From the NCBI GenBank assembly GCA_029961745.1, contig CP124680.1, forward strand, positions 1,054,001-1,118,000: a DNA stretch of 64,000 bases, read 5' to 3'. Every line of letters begins with the position of its first letter. Within the stretch, counting starts at the first letter, position 1. Positions 33,696 through 42,301 of the stretch are shown one piece after another. The DNA is from Nocardioides sp. L-11A (GTDB lineage Bacteria > Actinomycetota > Actinomycetes > Propionibacteriales > Nocardioidaceae). A model generated the notes under the pieces. The model saw only the letters and a list, made by a program, of their open reading frames with translations. It had not been told where the DNA came from and made no database searches. The position numbers were made by a program, and so were the translations under genes.

Positions 33696-34450
33696 CGCGC
33701 CGCCGGGGCGCGCTGGTGGTCGGCGGCGCCGGCGCGATCGGCGCTGCCTGCGTGGCCGCGCTGGTGCGCGACGGGGCGGCGGTCGTGGTCGCCGACGTCG
33801 ACGCGGACGCCGCGGCGGAGGTGGCCGCGGCGGCCGGCGCGGCCGGCGCCGTCGGGCTCGACGTCACCTCGCCCATCGCGGTCGGGGCCGGTGTCGCGCG
33901 GGCCGCGGAGCTGCTCGGCGGGCTCGACGTCGCCGTCAACCTGGCGGCCGTCGGCGGACCGGCCGCACGGCTCCACGAGTACGACGACGCCGCCTGGGAG
34001 CGGGTCGTCGACGTCAACCTGCACGGGACCTTCCGGTGCCTGCGCGAGCAGGTGCGCGCGATGCTCGGGACCGGGGGCAGCATCGTCGTGGTGTCCTCCG
34101 TCGGCAGCGGGGTCGGCTTCGCCGGCGCCGCCGCCTATGCGACGTCGAAGCACGCCTTGACCGGGCTGGTCCGCTCGGCCGCCCTGGAGTACGCCGGCGA
34201 CGGGATCCGGGTCAACGCCGTGGCGCCGGGCTTCGTCGACACCGGACTGCTGCGCTCACGGCGCTCGCCGGACGAGATCCGGCGCCTGGAGGCGGCCCAT
34301 CCGCTGGGCCGGCTCGCCGACGTCGACGAGGTGGCCGCGGTCGTGCGCTTCCTCGCCTCGCCGGACGCGGGCTTCGTCACCGGCTCGTGCTACGGCGTCG
34401 ACGGCGGCTTCCTGGCCGGGGACACGGCGCTGCTGCGGCCTCAGGGGTAG
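33692..34450 (+). CDS. SDR family oxidoreductase
   Basis: A 252-residue SDR with a slightly unusual cofactor loop (VGGAGAIGAA), NLAA in place of NNAG, and the catalytic YATSK. The GTG at 33692 overlaps the stop of the OYE-family gene. Its 3' end overlaps the oppositely transcribed alcohol dehydrogenase by 10 bases, so no terminator separates these convergent genes. Probably acts on a 3-hydroxyacyl-CoA or ring alcohol. Confidence 0.9.
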   Translation: MTRRRGALVVGGAGAIGAACVAALVRDGAAVVVADVDADAAAEVAAAAGAAGAVGLDVTSPIAVGAGVARAAELLGGLDVAVNLAAVGGPAARLHEYDDAAWERVVDVNLHGTFRCLREQVRAMLGTGGSIVVVSSVGSGVGFAGAAAYATSKHALTGLVRSAALEYAGDGIRVNAVAPGFVDTGLLRSRRSPDEIRRLEAAHPLGRLADVDEVAAVVRFLASPDAGFVTGSCYGVDGGFLAGDTALLRPQG

Positions 34451-35385
34451 CGGGCGACGAGCCGGCCGGTCACCTCGCCGGCGTGCAGCCGGGCGAGCGC
34501 GCCGGGGATGTCGTCGAAGCCGATGAGCTCGAGCGCGGGGGAGAGGTCGCCGGAGGCGAACATCTCGTAGACGGCGGCGATGTCCTCGACCGTCCCGCCG
34601 CGCGAGCCGAGCAGGGTCACCTGCTTGAGGATGAGGGCGTTGGTCGAGATGGTCGACTCGAGCCGGCCCATCCCGACCTGGACGACGCGACCGTGCTCGC
34701 GCACGACCTCGACCGCCCCGGCGGTCGTGGTGCCGAAGCCGGCGAAGTCGACCACCACGTCGAGGCCGACCCCGGCGAAGTCGCGGATGTCGGGGGCGAC
34801 CTCGCGCACGCCGAGCTCGCGGGCCATCGGCCACAGCGAGCGCTTGGGCTCCGCGGCGTACACCTCGGCGCCCCGGAGGACGGCGATCCGCGCGCCGACC
34901 TGGCCGAGGCCGCCCAGGCCGATGATGCCGACCTTGTCACCGGCGCCGACCTCGCCGCGCACGACGACCGCGCGGTACGGCGCCCGGCCGGCGTCGGTGC
35001 CCGCGGCGGCGAGCTCGTCGGAGAGCCCGTCGGGGACCCGCACGAGGTCGGCGGGGTCGGCGAGCGTCAGTGGCCCGTAGCCGCCGTCCCGGCCGAGCCC
35101 CGGCCGGGTGGTTCCGGCCGGGTTCACCGCGACACGCTCGCCGAGCGACCAGCCGGTGACCCCCTCCCCGAGGGCCGCCACGACCCCGGCGATCTCGTGC
35201 CCGAGCGTGAGCGGGAACGGGCCGACCCGCTCGGTCCAGGTCGCGTCGTGAAGGATGCCGACGTCGGTGTGGCACAGGCCGGCGGCTCGCACGGCCACCA
35301 GCACCTCGCCGGGGCCCGCGACCGGCTCGGGCAGCTCGGTCAGGCGCAGGGGCTCACCGGTGCCCGTCATCTGCCAGGCGCGCAT
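34441..35385 (-). CDS. Zinc-containing MDR alcohol dehydrogenase lacking the structural-zinc lobe
   Basis: A 314-residue MDR protein. The catalytic-zinc motif GLCHTDVGIL and GHEIAG are present, but the four-Cys structural lobe is missing: the region from about residues 90 to 105 reads NPAGTTRPGLGRDGGYG, and the protein is shorter than its relatives. The NAD loop is IGLGGLGQVGA. The ATG at 35385 is used; a GTG at 35391 is possible. Last gene of a minus-strand operon with hydratase, SDR and thiolase, just 9 bases after the hydratase stop. Confidence 0.9.
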   Translation of the reverse strand: MRAWQMTGTGEPLRLTELPEPVAGPGEVLVAVRAAGLCHTDVGILHDATWTERVGPFPLTLGHEIAGVVAALGEGVTGWSLGERVAVNPAGTTRPGLGRDGGYGPLTLADPADLVRVPDGLSDELAAAGTDAGRAPYRAVVVRGEVGAGDKVGIIGLGGLGQVGARIAVLRGAEVYAAEPKRSLWPMARELGVREVAPDIRDFAGVGLDVVVDFAGFGTTTAGAVEVVREHGRVVQVGMGRLESTISTNALILKQVTLLGSRGGTVEDIAAVYEMFASGDLSPALELIGFDDIPGALARLHAGEVTGRLVARYP

Positions 35386-35394
35386 GGCCACCGC

Positions 35395-36183
35395 TCAGCG
35401 GCCCGTCCAGCGGGGAGCGCGCTTCTCGACGAACGCGAGGGCGCCCTCCTTGGCGTCCGCGGACTCGCGGACCGGGTTCACGAACGCCTCCTGGCGCTCG
35501 AACATCTCCGCCAGTGGCCAGTCGACGGAGCGCACGAGCACCTGCTTGGAGGCCGCGAGGGCGAGGGGCGCGTTCGCGGCCACCTCGTCGGCCAGCTCGA
35601 GGGCTGCGGCCAGCGCCTCGCCGGGCTCGGTGATCCGGTTGACGAGGTGGACGGCGGCGGCGTCGGGCGCCGGCCACATCCGACCGGTCAGCACCAGCTC
35701 CATCGCCAGGTGGTAGGGGATCCGCCGCTGCAGCCGCAGCAGGCCGCCGGCCGCGGCGGTCAGGCCCCGCTTGACCTCGGGGAGGCCGAACCGGGCGGCC
35801 GACGAGGCCACGACCAGGTCGCAGGCCAGGACGATCTCGAAGCCGCCGGCCAGGGCGTAGCCCTCGACCGCGGCGATCACCGGCTTGGTCGGCGGCTGCT
35901 TGACGATGCCCGCGAAGCCGCGGCCCTCGACGACGGGGCGCTCGCCGCGGGCGAACCCCTTGAGGTCCATGCCGGCGCAGAAGGTGCCGCCCGCGCCGGT
36001 GATCACGGCGACGCTGAGGTCGTCGCGCTCGTCGAGCAGCGTGAGCGCGTCGGCGATCTGGTGCGCCATCGCCATCGACATGGCGTTCTTGGCGTCGGGC
36101 CGGTTCATCGTCAGCACGAGCACGCGGCCGCGCTCCTCGACGAGCAGGTCGGTCTCGGTCACGACGGTCTCCTCCGTGGTCAT
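35395..36183 (-). CDS. Enoyl-CoA hydratase/isomerase (crotonase family)
   Basis: A 262-residue crotonase with oxyanion-hole segments ITGAGGTFCAGMDLKGF and VEGYALAGGFEIVLACD, and FGLPEVKRGL following. The C-terminus (FVEKRAPRW) is of the usual EchA type, so this is the ordinary beta-oxidation hydratase of the cluster, unlike the BadI/MenB-like one at 24289. The ATG at 36183 overlaps the stop of the SDR gene (ATGA). It works between an acyl-CoA dehydrogenase and the SDR/thiolase encoded upstream in the same operon. Confidence 0.93.
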   Translation of the reverse strand: MTTEETVVTETDLLVEERGRVLVLTMNRPDAKNAMSMAMAHQIADALTLLDERDDLSVAVITGAGGTFCAGMDLKGFARGERPVVEGRGFAGIVKQPPTKPVIAAVEGYALAGGFEIVLACDLVVASSAARFGLPEVKRGLTAAAGGLLRLQRRIPYHLAMELVLTGRMWPAPDAAAVHLVNRITEPGEALAAALELADEVAANAPLALAASKQVLVRSVDWPLAEMFERQEAFVNPVRESADAKEGALAFVEKRAPRWTGR

Positions 36184-36938
36184 CGCGGGCTCATCCGGAT
36201 CGCGCCGTCGAGGCGGATGGTCTCGCCGTTGAGGTAGGGGTTCTCGATGATCTGCTGGGCCAGCATCGCGAACTCGTCCGGCTGTCCGAGCCGGGCGGGG
36301 TTGGGCACCTGGGCGCCGAGACCGTCGCGGATCTCCTGGGAGAAGCGCGCGAGGATCGGGGTGTCGAAGACGCCGGGGGCGATGGTGTTGACGCGGATGC
36401 CCTTGGTGGCCAGGTCGCGCGCCGCGACGAGGGTCATGCCGACCACGCCGGCCTTGGCCGAGGCGTAGGGGATCTGCCCAACCTGTCCCTCCCAGGCGGC
36501 CACGGAGGCCGTCAGCACGCACACCCCGCGCTCCTCCCCGAGCGGCTCGTTCACGGCCATCCGCGCCGCGGCGAGGCGCAGCACGTTGAAGGTCCCGACG
36601 AGGTTGATCTCGATGAGCTGCCGGTAGAGGTCCAGGTCGCCCGCGTTCCCGTCGCGGTCGACCAGGCGCACGGTGCCGCCCCTGCCGGCGCAGTGCACGA
36701 GCGTCCGGAGGGGGCCGTGCTCGACCGCGATGTCGAGTGCGGCGTCGACGGCCGCGGGGTCGGTGACGTCGGCGGCCGCGTAGGAGCCGCCGAGCTCCTC
36801 GGCGAGCTCCTTGCCGAGCTGCTCGTTGAGGTCGAGGACGACGACGTGCGCGCCGGCACGTGCCAGGCGCCGTGCGGTCGCGGCGCCGAGGCCGGACGCA
36901 CCGCCGGTGACGAGCGCCGAGGCTCCGGTGAGGTCCAC
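36180..36938 (-). CDS. SDR, probable 3-hydroxyacyl-CoA dehydrogenase (type II-like)
   Basis: A 252-residue SDR with TGGASGLG, the catalytic YASAK, and the C-terminal block NPYLNGETIRLDGAIRM. That block is characteristic of 17-beta-HSD10 / type II 3-hydroxyacyl-CoA dehydrogenases. It therefore most likely oxidises a 3-hydroxyacyl-CoA to the 3-oxoacyl-CoA cleaved by the thiolase encoded next to it. The GTG at 36938 follows AAGGAG. It lies between the thiolase and the hydratase genes, completing a beta-oxidation set. Confidence 0.93.
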   Translation of the reverse strand: MDLTGASALVTGGASGLGAATARRLARAGAHVVVLDLNEQLGKELAEELGGSYAAADVTDPAAVDAALDIAVEHGPLRTLVHCAGRGGTVRLVDRDGNAGDLDLYRQLIEINLVGTFNVLRLAAARMAVNEPLGEERGVCVLTASVAAWEGQVGQIPYASAKAGVVGMTLVAARDLATKGIRVNTIAPGVFDTPILARFSQEIRDGLGAQVPNPARLGQPDEFAMLAQQIIENPYLNGETIRLDGAIRMSPR

Positions 36939-36968
36939 GTGGTTCTCCTTCGGTCGGGTGGGCGCGGC

Positions 36969-38165
36969 TCAGAGCCGCTCGATGATGGTGGCGTTGGCCA
37001 TGCCGCCGGCCTCGCACATGAGCTGGAGGCCGAGGCGCTGCTCGTTGTCCTCCAGGGCGTGGAGGAGGGTGGTCATCAGGCGCGCTCCGGACGCGCCGAG
37101 CGCGTGGCCGAGGGCGATGGCGCCGCCGCGCGGGTTGACCCGCGCGGGATCGACGTCGAACTCGGCCAGCCAGGCGAGGGGGACCGAGGCGAAGGCCTCG
37201 TTGAGCTCGACGTGGTCGATGTCGCGGACGGACAGACCGGAGCGGGCCAGGACCTTGTGCGTGGCGGGGATCGGTCCGGTCAGCATGAGCAGCGGGTCGT
37301 CCCCGACCACCGCCATGCTGTGGATCCGGGCGCGCGGGGTGAGCCCGAGCCGCTCGGCCCGCTCGCGCGACATGAGCAGCAGCGCGCTGGCGCCGTCGGT
37401 GATCTGCGAGGAGTTGCCGGCCGTGACGGACCAGTCGATCTCCGGGAACCGGGCGGCCAGCTCGGGTGTCTCGAAGACCGCCCGCAGCCCGGCCAGGCGC
37501 TCGGCCGTGGTGCCGCGCCGGATCGTCTCGTCGCGATCGGCGGGGCCCTCGGGCGTCGCGATCGCGATCACCTCGCGGTCGAACGCTCCGGAGTCCTGGG
37601 CGGCGGCCGCCAGCTCGTGGGAGCGGGCGGCGTACTCGTCGAGCTCGGCACGGGAGAGCTTCCAGCGGGCGGCGACCAGCTCGGCCGCGACGCCCTGGGA
37701 GACCAGGCCGGGCGCGAACCGCTCCGCCACCCGCGCGCCGTACGGGTCGGCACCCATCCGCGCCGAGCCCATGACGACGCGGCTCATCGACTCCACGCCG
37801 CCCGCGACGACGGCGTCGGCCTGTCCGGAGGCGATCGCCTGCGCGGCGAAGTGCACCGCCTGCTGGCTGGATCCGCACTTGCGGTCGATCGTCGTGGCCG
37901 GCACGTGCGGCGGGAGCCCGGCGCCCAGCCAGGCCATCCGCCCGGGCGTCGCCGACTGCTCGCCGACCTGCGAGACGCACCCGACCATGACGTCGTCGAC
38001 GGTGCCCGGGTCCAGGGCGGGGCTGCGGCCCAGCAGGGTCTCGATCGTCTGCGAGAGCAGGTCCACGGGGTGCACGCCCGCGAGGGAGCCCTCGGGCTTC
38101 CCGCGGCCGCTCGGCGTGCGCACGGCGTCGACGACCACGACATCGGAGAGGGTGCGTCCAGTCAC
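36969..38165 (-). CDS. Acetyl-CoA acyltransferase (thiolase, FadA type)
   Basis: A 398-residue degradative thiolase with all catalytic features: the nucleophilic Cys in DRKCGSSQQA, the NEAFA motif, His in GGAIALGHALGASGAR, and the second Cys in LMCEAGGMANA. It cleaves 3-oxoacyl-CoA with CoA to release acetyl- or propionyl-CoA. It contrasts with the Ltp-type protein at 21503, which lacks these residues. The GTG at 38165 faces the acyl-CoA dehydrogenase across a 100-base divergent promoter. First gene of the minus-strand beta-oxidation operon. Confidence 0.95.
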   Translation of the reverse strand: MTGRTLSDVVVVDAVRTPSGRGKPEGSLAGVHPVDLLSQTIETLLGRSPALDPGTVDDVMVGCVSQVGEQSATPGRMAWLGAGLPPHVPATTIDRKCGSSQQAVHFAAQAIASGQADAVVAGGVESMSRVVMGSARMGADPYGARVAERFAPGLVSQGVAAELVAARWKLSRAELDEYAARSHELAAAAQDSGAFDREVIAIATPEGPADRDETIRRGTTAERLAGLRAVFETPELAARFPEIDWSVTAGNSSQITDGASALLLMSRERAERLGLTPRARIHSMAVVGDDPLLMLTGPIPATHKVLARSGLSVRDIDHVELNEAFASVPLAWLAEFDVDPARVNPRGGAIALGHALGASGARLMTTLLHALEDNEQRLGLQLMCEAGGMANATIIERL

Positions 38166-38179
38166 CCCTAATGCTTATC

Positions 38180-38245
38180 ATGATATTCATCAAGTGTCAC
38201 GAGCCCTTGACATCCGACCGGGTGGCAAATCTAGGATAATGATTA
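38180..38245. promoter_or_regulatory. Divergent promoter with repeated AT-rich operators
   Basis: ATGATATTCAT at 38180-38190 (15 bases before the thiolase start) is identical to 12918-12928 in the TRAP-P450 promoter. TTGACA at 38207-38212 with TAGGAT at 38232-38237 (19-base spacing) suits a plus-strand promoter. GATAATGATTA (38235-38245) overlaps it and matches the motif before 28764 at the same distance from TTGAC. Confidence 0.6.
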
Positions 38246-38265
38246 CAACCGTGAAGGAGGATGTC

Positions 38266-39420
38266 GTGCCGAACGACGAGTACGCGGAGATCCGGCAGCT
38301 CGCCGCTCAGGTCGCCCGCGACGTGTACGGGCCGGTGGCCGAGGAGATGGACGTCAACCGCACGCCCGTGTCCCGCGAGCAGCGCATGCAGCTGGGTGAG
38401 CTCGGCTTCCTCGGCATCGCCCACCCCGAGGAGTACGGCGGCTCCGGAGCGCCCCTCGCCCAGGCGCTGGTGGTGGTCGAGGAGTTCGGCAAGGTGTGCC
38501 GCCCCGCCGCCTTCCAGATCTTCGAGGCGAACACCGGCCCCGCCCAGGTGATCACCCACCTCGGCACCGCGGAGCAGAAGCAGCGCTGGCTGCCCTCGAT
38601 CATCAGCGGGGAGAAGACGATGGCGGTGGGCATCTCCGAGCCGGACGCCGGCTCGGCCGCCACCGACATGCGCACGACCGCCAAGGTCACCAACGGCACC
38701 GTCGTGATCAACGGCAACAAGCGCTGGATCTCCAACGGCGGCGAGGCCGACCAGTACGTCGTCTACTGCCGCCTCTCCGACGCGCCCGGCGCCAAGGGCA
38801 TCGGCGCCGTCGTCGTCGACAAGGGCACGCCCGGCTTCTCCTTCGGAGCCGGCGAGCGCCTGATGGGCTTCCGTGGCATCCCGTCGGCGGACCTCTACTT
38901 CGACAACGTCGAGGTGCCCGAGGAGAACATCGTCGTCCCCGCGGGCGGCTTCGGCAGGCTGTTCGGAGTCTTCTCGATCGAGCGCATGGGCAACACCACG
39001 ATGAGCCTCGCCATCGGGCAAGCGGCGCTCGACAAGACGCTCAAGTACGTCGAGGAGCGCGAGCAGTTCGGCAAGCCGCTCATCGAGTTCCAGAGCATCC
39101 AGGTGATGCTCGCCGACATGGTGCTGCAGGTCGAGGCGGCGCGCCTGCTGCGCGACCAGGCCGCGGCGTCGGTCGACGAGAAGGGCATGCCCGACCCGCT
39201 CAAGGTCTCGCTCGCGAAGTGCACCGCCAACGAGATGGCCAAGCGGGTGACCGACCTCGCCATGCAGATCCACGGCGGCAACGGCTACACCGAGGAGTAC
39301 GGCCTCGAGCGACTGCACCGCGACGCCCACGGCTGGGCGATCGCCGGTGGCACCCCGACGATGCAGCGCATCCGGATCGTGTCCGAGGTGCTCGGCCGCA
39401 AGTTCGACCAGCGTCGCTGA
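38266..39420 (+). CDS. Acyl-CoA dehydrogenase subunit without the canonical Glu
   Basis: A 384-residue acyl-CoA dehydrogenase. IAHPEEYGGSG, GISEPDAGSAATDM, GNKRWISNGG and QIHGGNGYTEEYG mark the FAD-binding fold. The usual catalytic stretch YEGTSEIQ reads AGGTPTMQ, so Tyr-Glu is Ala-Gly. The adjacent gene encodes a homologue with the Glu intact, as in the two-subunit FadE enzymes of steroid catabolism; a heterotetramer is inferred. The GTG at 38266 is chosen for the AAGGAGG five bases upstream; the in-frame ATG at 38239 lies inside the promoter motif. Confidence 0.92.
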   Translation: MPNDEYAEIRQLAAQVARDVYGPVAEEMDVNRTPVSREQRMQLGELGFLGIAHPEEYGGSGAPLAQALVVVEEFGKVCRPAAFQIFEANTGPAQVITHLGTAEQKQRWLPSIISGEKTMAVGISEPDAGSAATDMRTTAKVTNGTVVINGNKRWISNGGEADQYVVYCRLSDAPGAKGIGAVVVDKGTPGFSFGAGERLMGFRGIPSADLYFDNVEVPEENIVVPAGGFGRLFGVFSIERMGNTTMSLAIGQAALDKTLKYVEEREQFGKPLIEFQSIQVMLADMVLQVEAARLLRDQAAASVDEKGMPDPLKVSLAKCTANEMAKRVTDLAMQIHGGNGYTEEYGLERLHRDAHGWAIAGGTPTMQRIRIVSEVLGRKFDQRR

Positions 39421-39458
39421 CCCGTGACCGCCGCGGCTGCGGCAAGGAGGATGGACCC

Positions 39459-40586
39459 ATGTTCGACCTGAGCCCGGAGCACCGGGAGATCCAGGCGGTC
39501 GCCCGCGAGGTCGCGGCCGCCGTCGCGCCGTTCGCCGACGAGGCCGACGAGTTCGTCGAGGTGCACCCCAAGGTGCGCAGCCTGCTCGCCGAGAGCGGGC
39601 TGGCCCGCCAGGTGGTCACCGCGGCGTACGGCGGCGCGTCCGACGTCCTGGACCCGCTGACCATCGCCGTCGTGCGCGAGGCACTCATGTACTCCTCCGC
39701 GCACCTCGACTCGCTCTTCGGCATGCAGGGGGTCGGCAGCTACTCGCTGTCCGCCGGCGGGTCCGAGGAGCTCAAGGCACGGTGGCTGCCCCGGGTGGCC
39801 ACGCTCGACGCCATCGCGGGTCTCGCGCTCACCGAGCCCGATGTCGGCTCCGACCTGCGCGCGGTCTCGACGACGCTGGTCGCCGACGGCGACGAGCTCG
39901 TCGTCAACGGCCGCAAGTCCTTCATCACCAACGGTGGCGCGGCCGACTTCTACTGCACGCTCGTGCGCGAGGGCGACGGCTGGTCGATGGTCCTGGTGCC
40001 CGCCGACAGCCCCGGCCTGACCGTCGAGCGCGGCGCCGACCTGATCGCGCCGCACATCCTCGGCGAGCTGACGTTCACCGATGTGCGGGTGCCGGCCGGC
40101 AACCGGCTGGGCGTGCCCGGCAAGGCGTTCTCCCTCATGCTCCAGACCCTCGCCGTCTTCCGCGTCACCGTGGCCGCGTCCGGCGTGGGTCTGGCCCAGG
40201 CCGCCCTCGACGAGGCCCGCGCCCACGCGCTGGCCCGTGAGCAGTTCGGCAAGCCGCTCATCGAGCTGGGCGCGGTCGCGCAGGGCCTGGCCCAGTCCTG
40301 GACCGACGTCGAGGCCGCACGGGCCTTCGTCTACCGGGCCGCGGCGCTGGCCAAGGCCGACCCGCTCGGCCATCTCGACTACTCGTCGATGGCCAAGGTG
40401 CACGCGACCGAGGCCGCCGCGCGGGTGGTCGACCGCTCGCTGCAGACCATGGGCCGCTTCGGTCTGGTGCGCGGATCGAAGATCGAGCGCCTCTACCGCA
40501 ACGCCCGGCCGCTGCGCGTCTACGAGGGCGCCACCGAGGTGCTGCTCGACTCGCTGGCGCGCCGGCTCGCGAAGGGTGCGCGCTGA
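39459..40586 (+). CDS. Acyl-CoA dehydrogenase with intact catalytic Glu
   Basis: A 375-residue acyl-CoA dehydrogenase with LALTEPDVGSDLRAVS, NGRKSFITNGG and the C-terminal RVYEGATEVLLDSLA, where the catalytic Glu is present. The flavin contact near the C-terminus (MGRFGLVRGSKIERL) is less canonical than the HGGxGY of its neighbour, which also fits a division of labour between two subunits. The ATG at 39459 has AAGGAGG at proper spacing. It follows the degenerate homologue by 38 bases and overlaps the SDR gene by one base. Confidence 0.93.
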   Translation: MFDLSPEHREIQAVAREVAAAVAPFADEADEFVEVHPKVRSLLAESGLARQVVTAAYGGASDVLDPLTIAVVREALMYSSAHLDSLFGMQGVGSYSLSAGGSEELKARWLPRVATLDAIAGLALTEPDVGSDLRAVSTTLVADGDELVVNGRKSFITNGGAADFYCTLVREGDGWSMVLVPADSPGLTVERGADLIAPHILGELTFTDVRVPAGNRLGVPGKAFSLMLQTLAVFRVTVAASGVGLAQAALDEARAHALAREQFGKPLIELGAVAQGLAQSWTDVEAARAFVYRAAALAKADPLGHLDYSSMAKVHATEAAARVVDRSLQTMGRFGLVRGSKIERLYRNARPLRVYEGATEVLLDSLARRLAKGAR

Positions 40587-41335
40587 TGGACCTGCGACTG
40601 ACCGACACCGTCGTCCTCGTCACCGGCGCGAGCCGTGGCCTGGGGGCCGCGATGGCGATCGAGCTGGCCCGCGAGGGTGCGTACGTCGTGGCCGCGGCGC
40701 GGTCGAAGGACAGCCTGGCCGAGGTCGCCGCGCGTGGCGACGGTCGGATCTCGACCGTCGAGGCGGACATGCGCGACGAGGCATCCGTGCAGGCGCTGGT
40801 CCCCGAGGTAGTGGCCCGTCACGGTCGCATCGACGGCCTGATCAACAACGCCGGCATCGCGCCGGCCGGCAAGTTCGCCACGCAGGACCCGGCGATCTGG
40901 AAGGACGCGCTCGCCGTCAACGTCGTCGCGCCGATGCTGCTGGCGCAGGCCGCCGGCGTCCGGATGATCGAGCAGGGCGGCGGGCGCATCGTGAACGTCG
41001 CCTCCACCACCGGCCTGCGCGGCAAGCCGTTCCTGGTGCCCTACTCCACGTCGAAGGGCGCCGTCGTGCGCTTCACCGAGGCGCTCGCCGCGGAGTGGGC
41101 GGCGAAGAACGTCCAGGTCAACTGCATCGCGCCCGGCGCCTTCGTGACCGAGGCGCAGAAGGCGGTCACCGAGTCGCCCGAGCTGCACGCCAAGCGGATC
41201 GCGAAGATCCCGGCCGGGCGGATGGCCGACCCGGCCGAGCTCGTGCCGCTGGCCTGCCTGCTCGTCTCGCCCGTGTCGGCCTTCACCACCGGGGCGACCT
41301 TCGTCGTCGACGGCGGCGAGTCCGGCAAGCTCTGA
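40586..41335 (+). CDS. SDR family oxidoreductase
   Basis: A 249-residue classical SDR with TGASRGLG, NNAG, the catalytic Ser in VASTTG and YSTSK, ending in FVVDGGESGKL. Its ATG overlaps the acyl-CoA dehydrogenase stop (TGATG). With the two dehydrogenase genes it would serve a second oxidation round or a ring alcohol; its relation to the other four SDRs in the cluster is not resolved. Confidence 0.92.
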   Translation: MDLRLTDTVVLVTGASRGLGAAMAIELAREGAYVVAAARSKDSLAEVAARGDGRISTVEADMRDEASVQALVPEVVARHGRIDGLINNAGIAPAGKFATQDPAIWKDALAVNVVAPMLLAQAAGVRMIEQGGGRIVNVASTTGLRGKPFLVPYSTSKGAVVRFTEALAAEWAAKNVQVNCIAPGAFVTEAQKAVTESPELHAKRIAKIPAGRMADPAELVPLACLLVSPVSAFTTGATFVVDGGESGKL

Positions 41336-41357
41336 GAACCACGGAAGGACCCTTCGC

Positions 41358-42158
41358 GTGATCATCGACGCCCACGCCCACGTCTGGCCCGACAGGATCG
41401 CCGAGATCGCCCTCTCGGCCAACCGGCTGCCCGACCTCAACGCGCGAGGCGACGGCACGGTCGGCGGGCTGGAGGCCGACATGGCCGCCAGCGGCGTGTC
41501 CGTCAGCTGCTGCCTCGGCATCGCCAACGAGGCGCGCCACGTCGACTCGGTCAACCGCTTCGTCGCCGGTCTCACCTCCGAGACCCGTTTCGGGTTCGGC
41601 ACGGTCCACGTGGAGCTCTCGGCCGAGGAGAACATCGCCAGTCTCCGGCGCCACGGTGTGCGCGCCGTCAAGATCCACCCGCTGTTCCAGGGCTTCGCCC
41701 TCGACGACCCGCGGCTGTGGGAGATCTTCGAGGCGATGGGGGAGGAGTTCGCCGTCATCACCCACGTCGGCGAGGGCGGCTCGCCCGAGGCGAACCGGCT
41801 GTCCAGTCCCGCGATGATCCGCGACATCGCCGCCCGGTTCCCCGGGCTGCGCCTGATGGCCTGTCACTTCGGCGGCTACAAGATCCTCGACGACGCCGAG
41901 GAGATGCTGGCGGGCGCCGACGTCGTGCTGGAGACCAGCTGGCCGCCGAGCCTGGCCACGCTGCGGCCCGAGCGCGTGCGCGACCTGATCCGCAAGCACG
42001 GTGCCGAGCGCATCGTCTTCGGCTCCGACTGGCCGATGACCAGCCCCGCGGAGGAGATCCGCGCGATCGACGCCCTCGGCCTGAGCGACGACGAGACGAA
42101 GCGGGTGCTCGGCGGCACGCTCGCCCGCGTGCTCGGCATCGACTCGCCCTGGGCCTGA
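41358..42158 (+). CDS. Amidohydrolase-2 family hydrolase or decarboxylase
   Basis: A 266-residue metal-dependent TIM-barrel protein. The metal ligands visible are HxH in DAHAHVW, His in THVGEGG, His in CHFGG and Asp in FGSDWP. The family includes ACMSD-type decarboxylases and lactone or ester hydrolases such as 4-sulfomuconolactone and 2-pyrone-4,6-dicarboxylate hydrolases. With a Baeyer-Villiger enzyme encoded nearby, lactone or enol opening is possible, but this is inference. The GTG at 41358 follows GAAGGA. Its stop codon lies within the first unit of a 14-bp tandem repeat. Confidence 0.9.
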   Translation: MIIDAHAHVWPDRIAEIALSANRLPDLNARGDGTVGGLEADMAASGVSVSCCLGIANEARHVDSVNRFVAGLTSETRFGFGTVHVELSAEENIASLRRHGVRAVKIHPLFQGFALDDPRLWEIFEAMGEEFAVITHVGEGGSPEANRLSSPAMIRDIAARFPGLRLMACHFGGYKILDDAEEMLAGADVVLETSWPPSLATLRPERVRDLIRKHGAERIVFGSDWPMTSPAEEIRAIDALGLSDDETKRVLGGTLARVLGIDSPWA

Positions 42159-42276
42159 GCACTCGGGCCTGAGCACTCGGGCCTGAGCACTCGGGCCTGA
42201 GCACTCGGGCCTGAGCACTCGGGCCTGAGCACTCGGGCCTGAGCACTCGGGCCTGAGCACTCGGGCCTGAGCACTC
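42151..42276. repeat. 14-bp perfect tandem repeat, nine copies
   Basis: Nine exact, contiguous copies of GGGCCTGAGCACTC. The first begins seven bases before the amidohydrolase end and supplies its TGA stop. Because 14 is not a multiple of three, the TGA in the unit falls in all three plus-strand frames every 42 bases, so read-through is blocked. The minus strand stays open. Fills most of the convergent gap to the GntR gene. There are no spacers, so it is not CRISPR. Confidence 0.97.
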
Positions 42277-42301
42277 GGGGCGAGCAGCCGCGGGGAAGCC
42301 G

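Noticed and set aside
38239..38265. Upstream ATG start for the acyl-CoA dehydrogenase
   Set aside because: It would put the start inside the promoter motif, while GTG 38266 has AAGGAGG five bases upstream.
42151..42276. CRISPR array
   Set aside because: Units are contiguous 14-mers with no spacers and no cas genes nearby.
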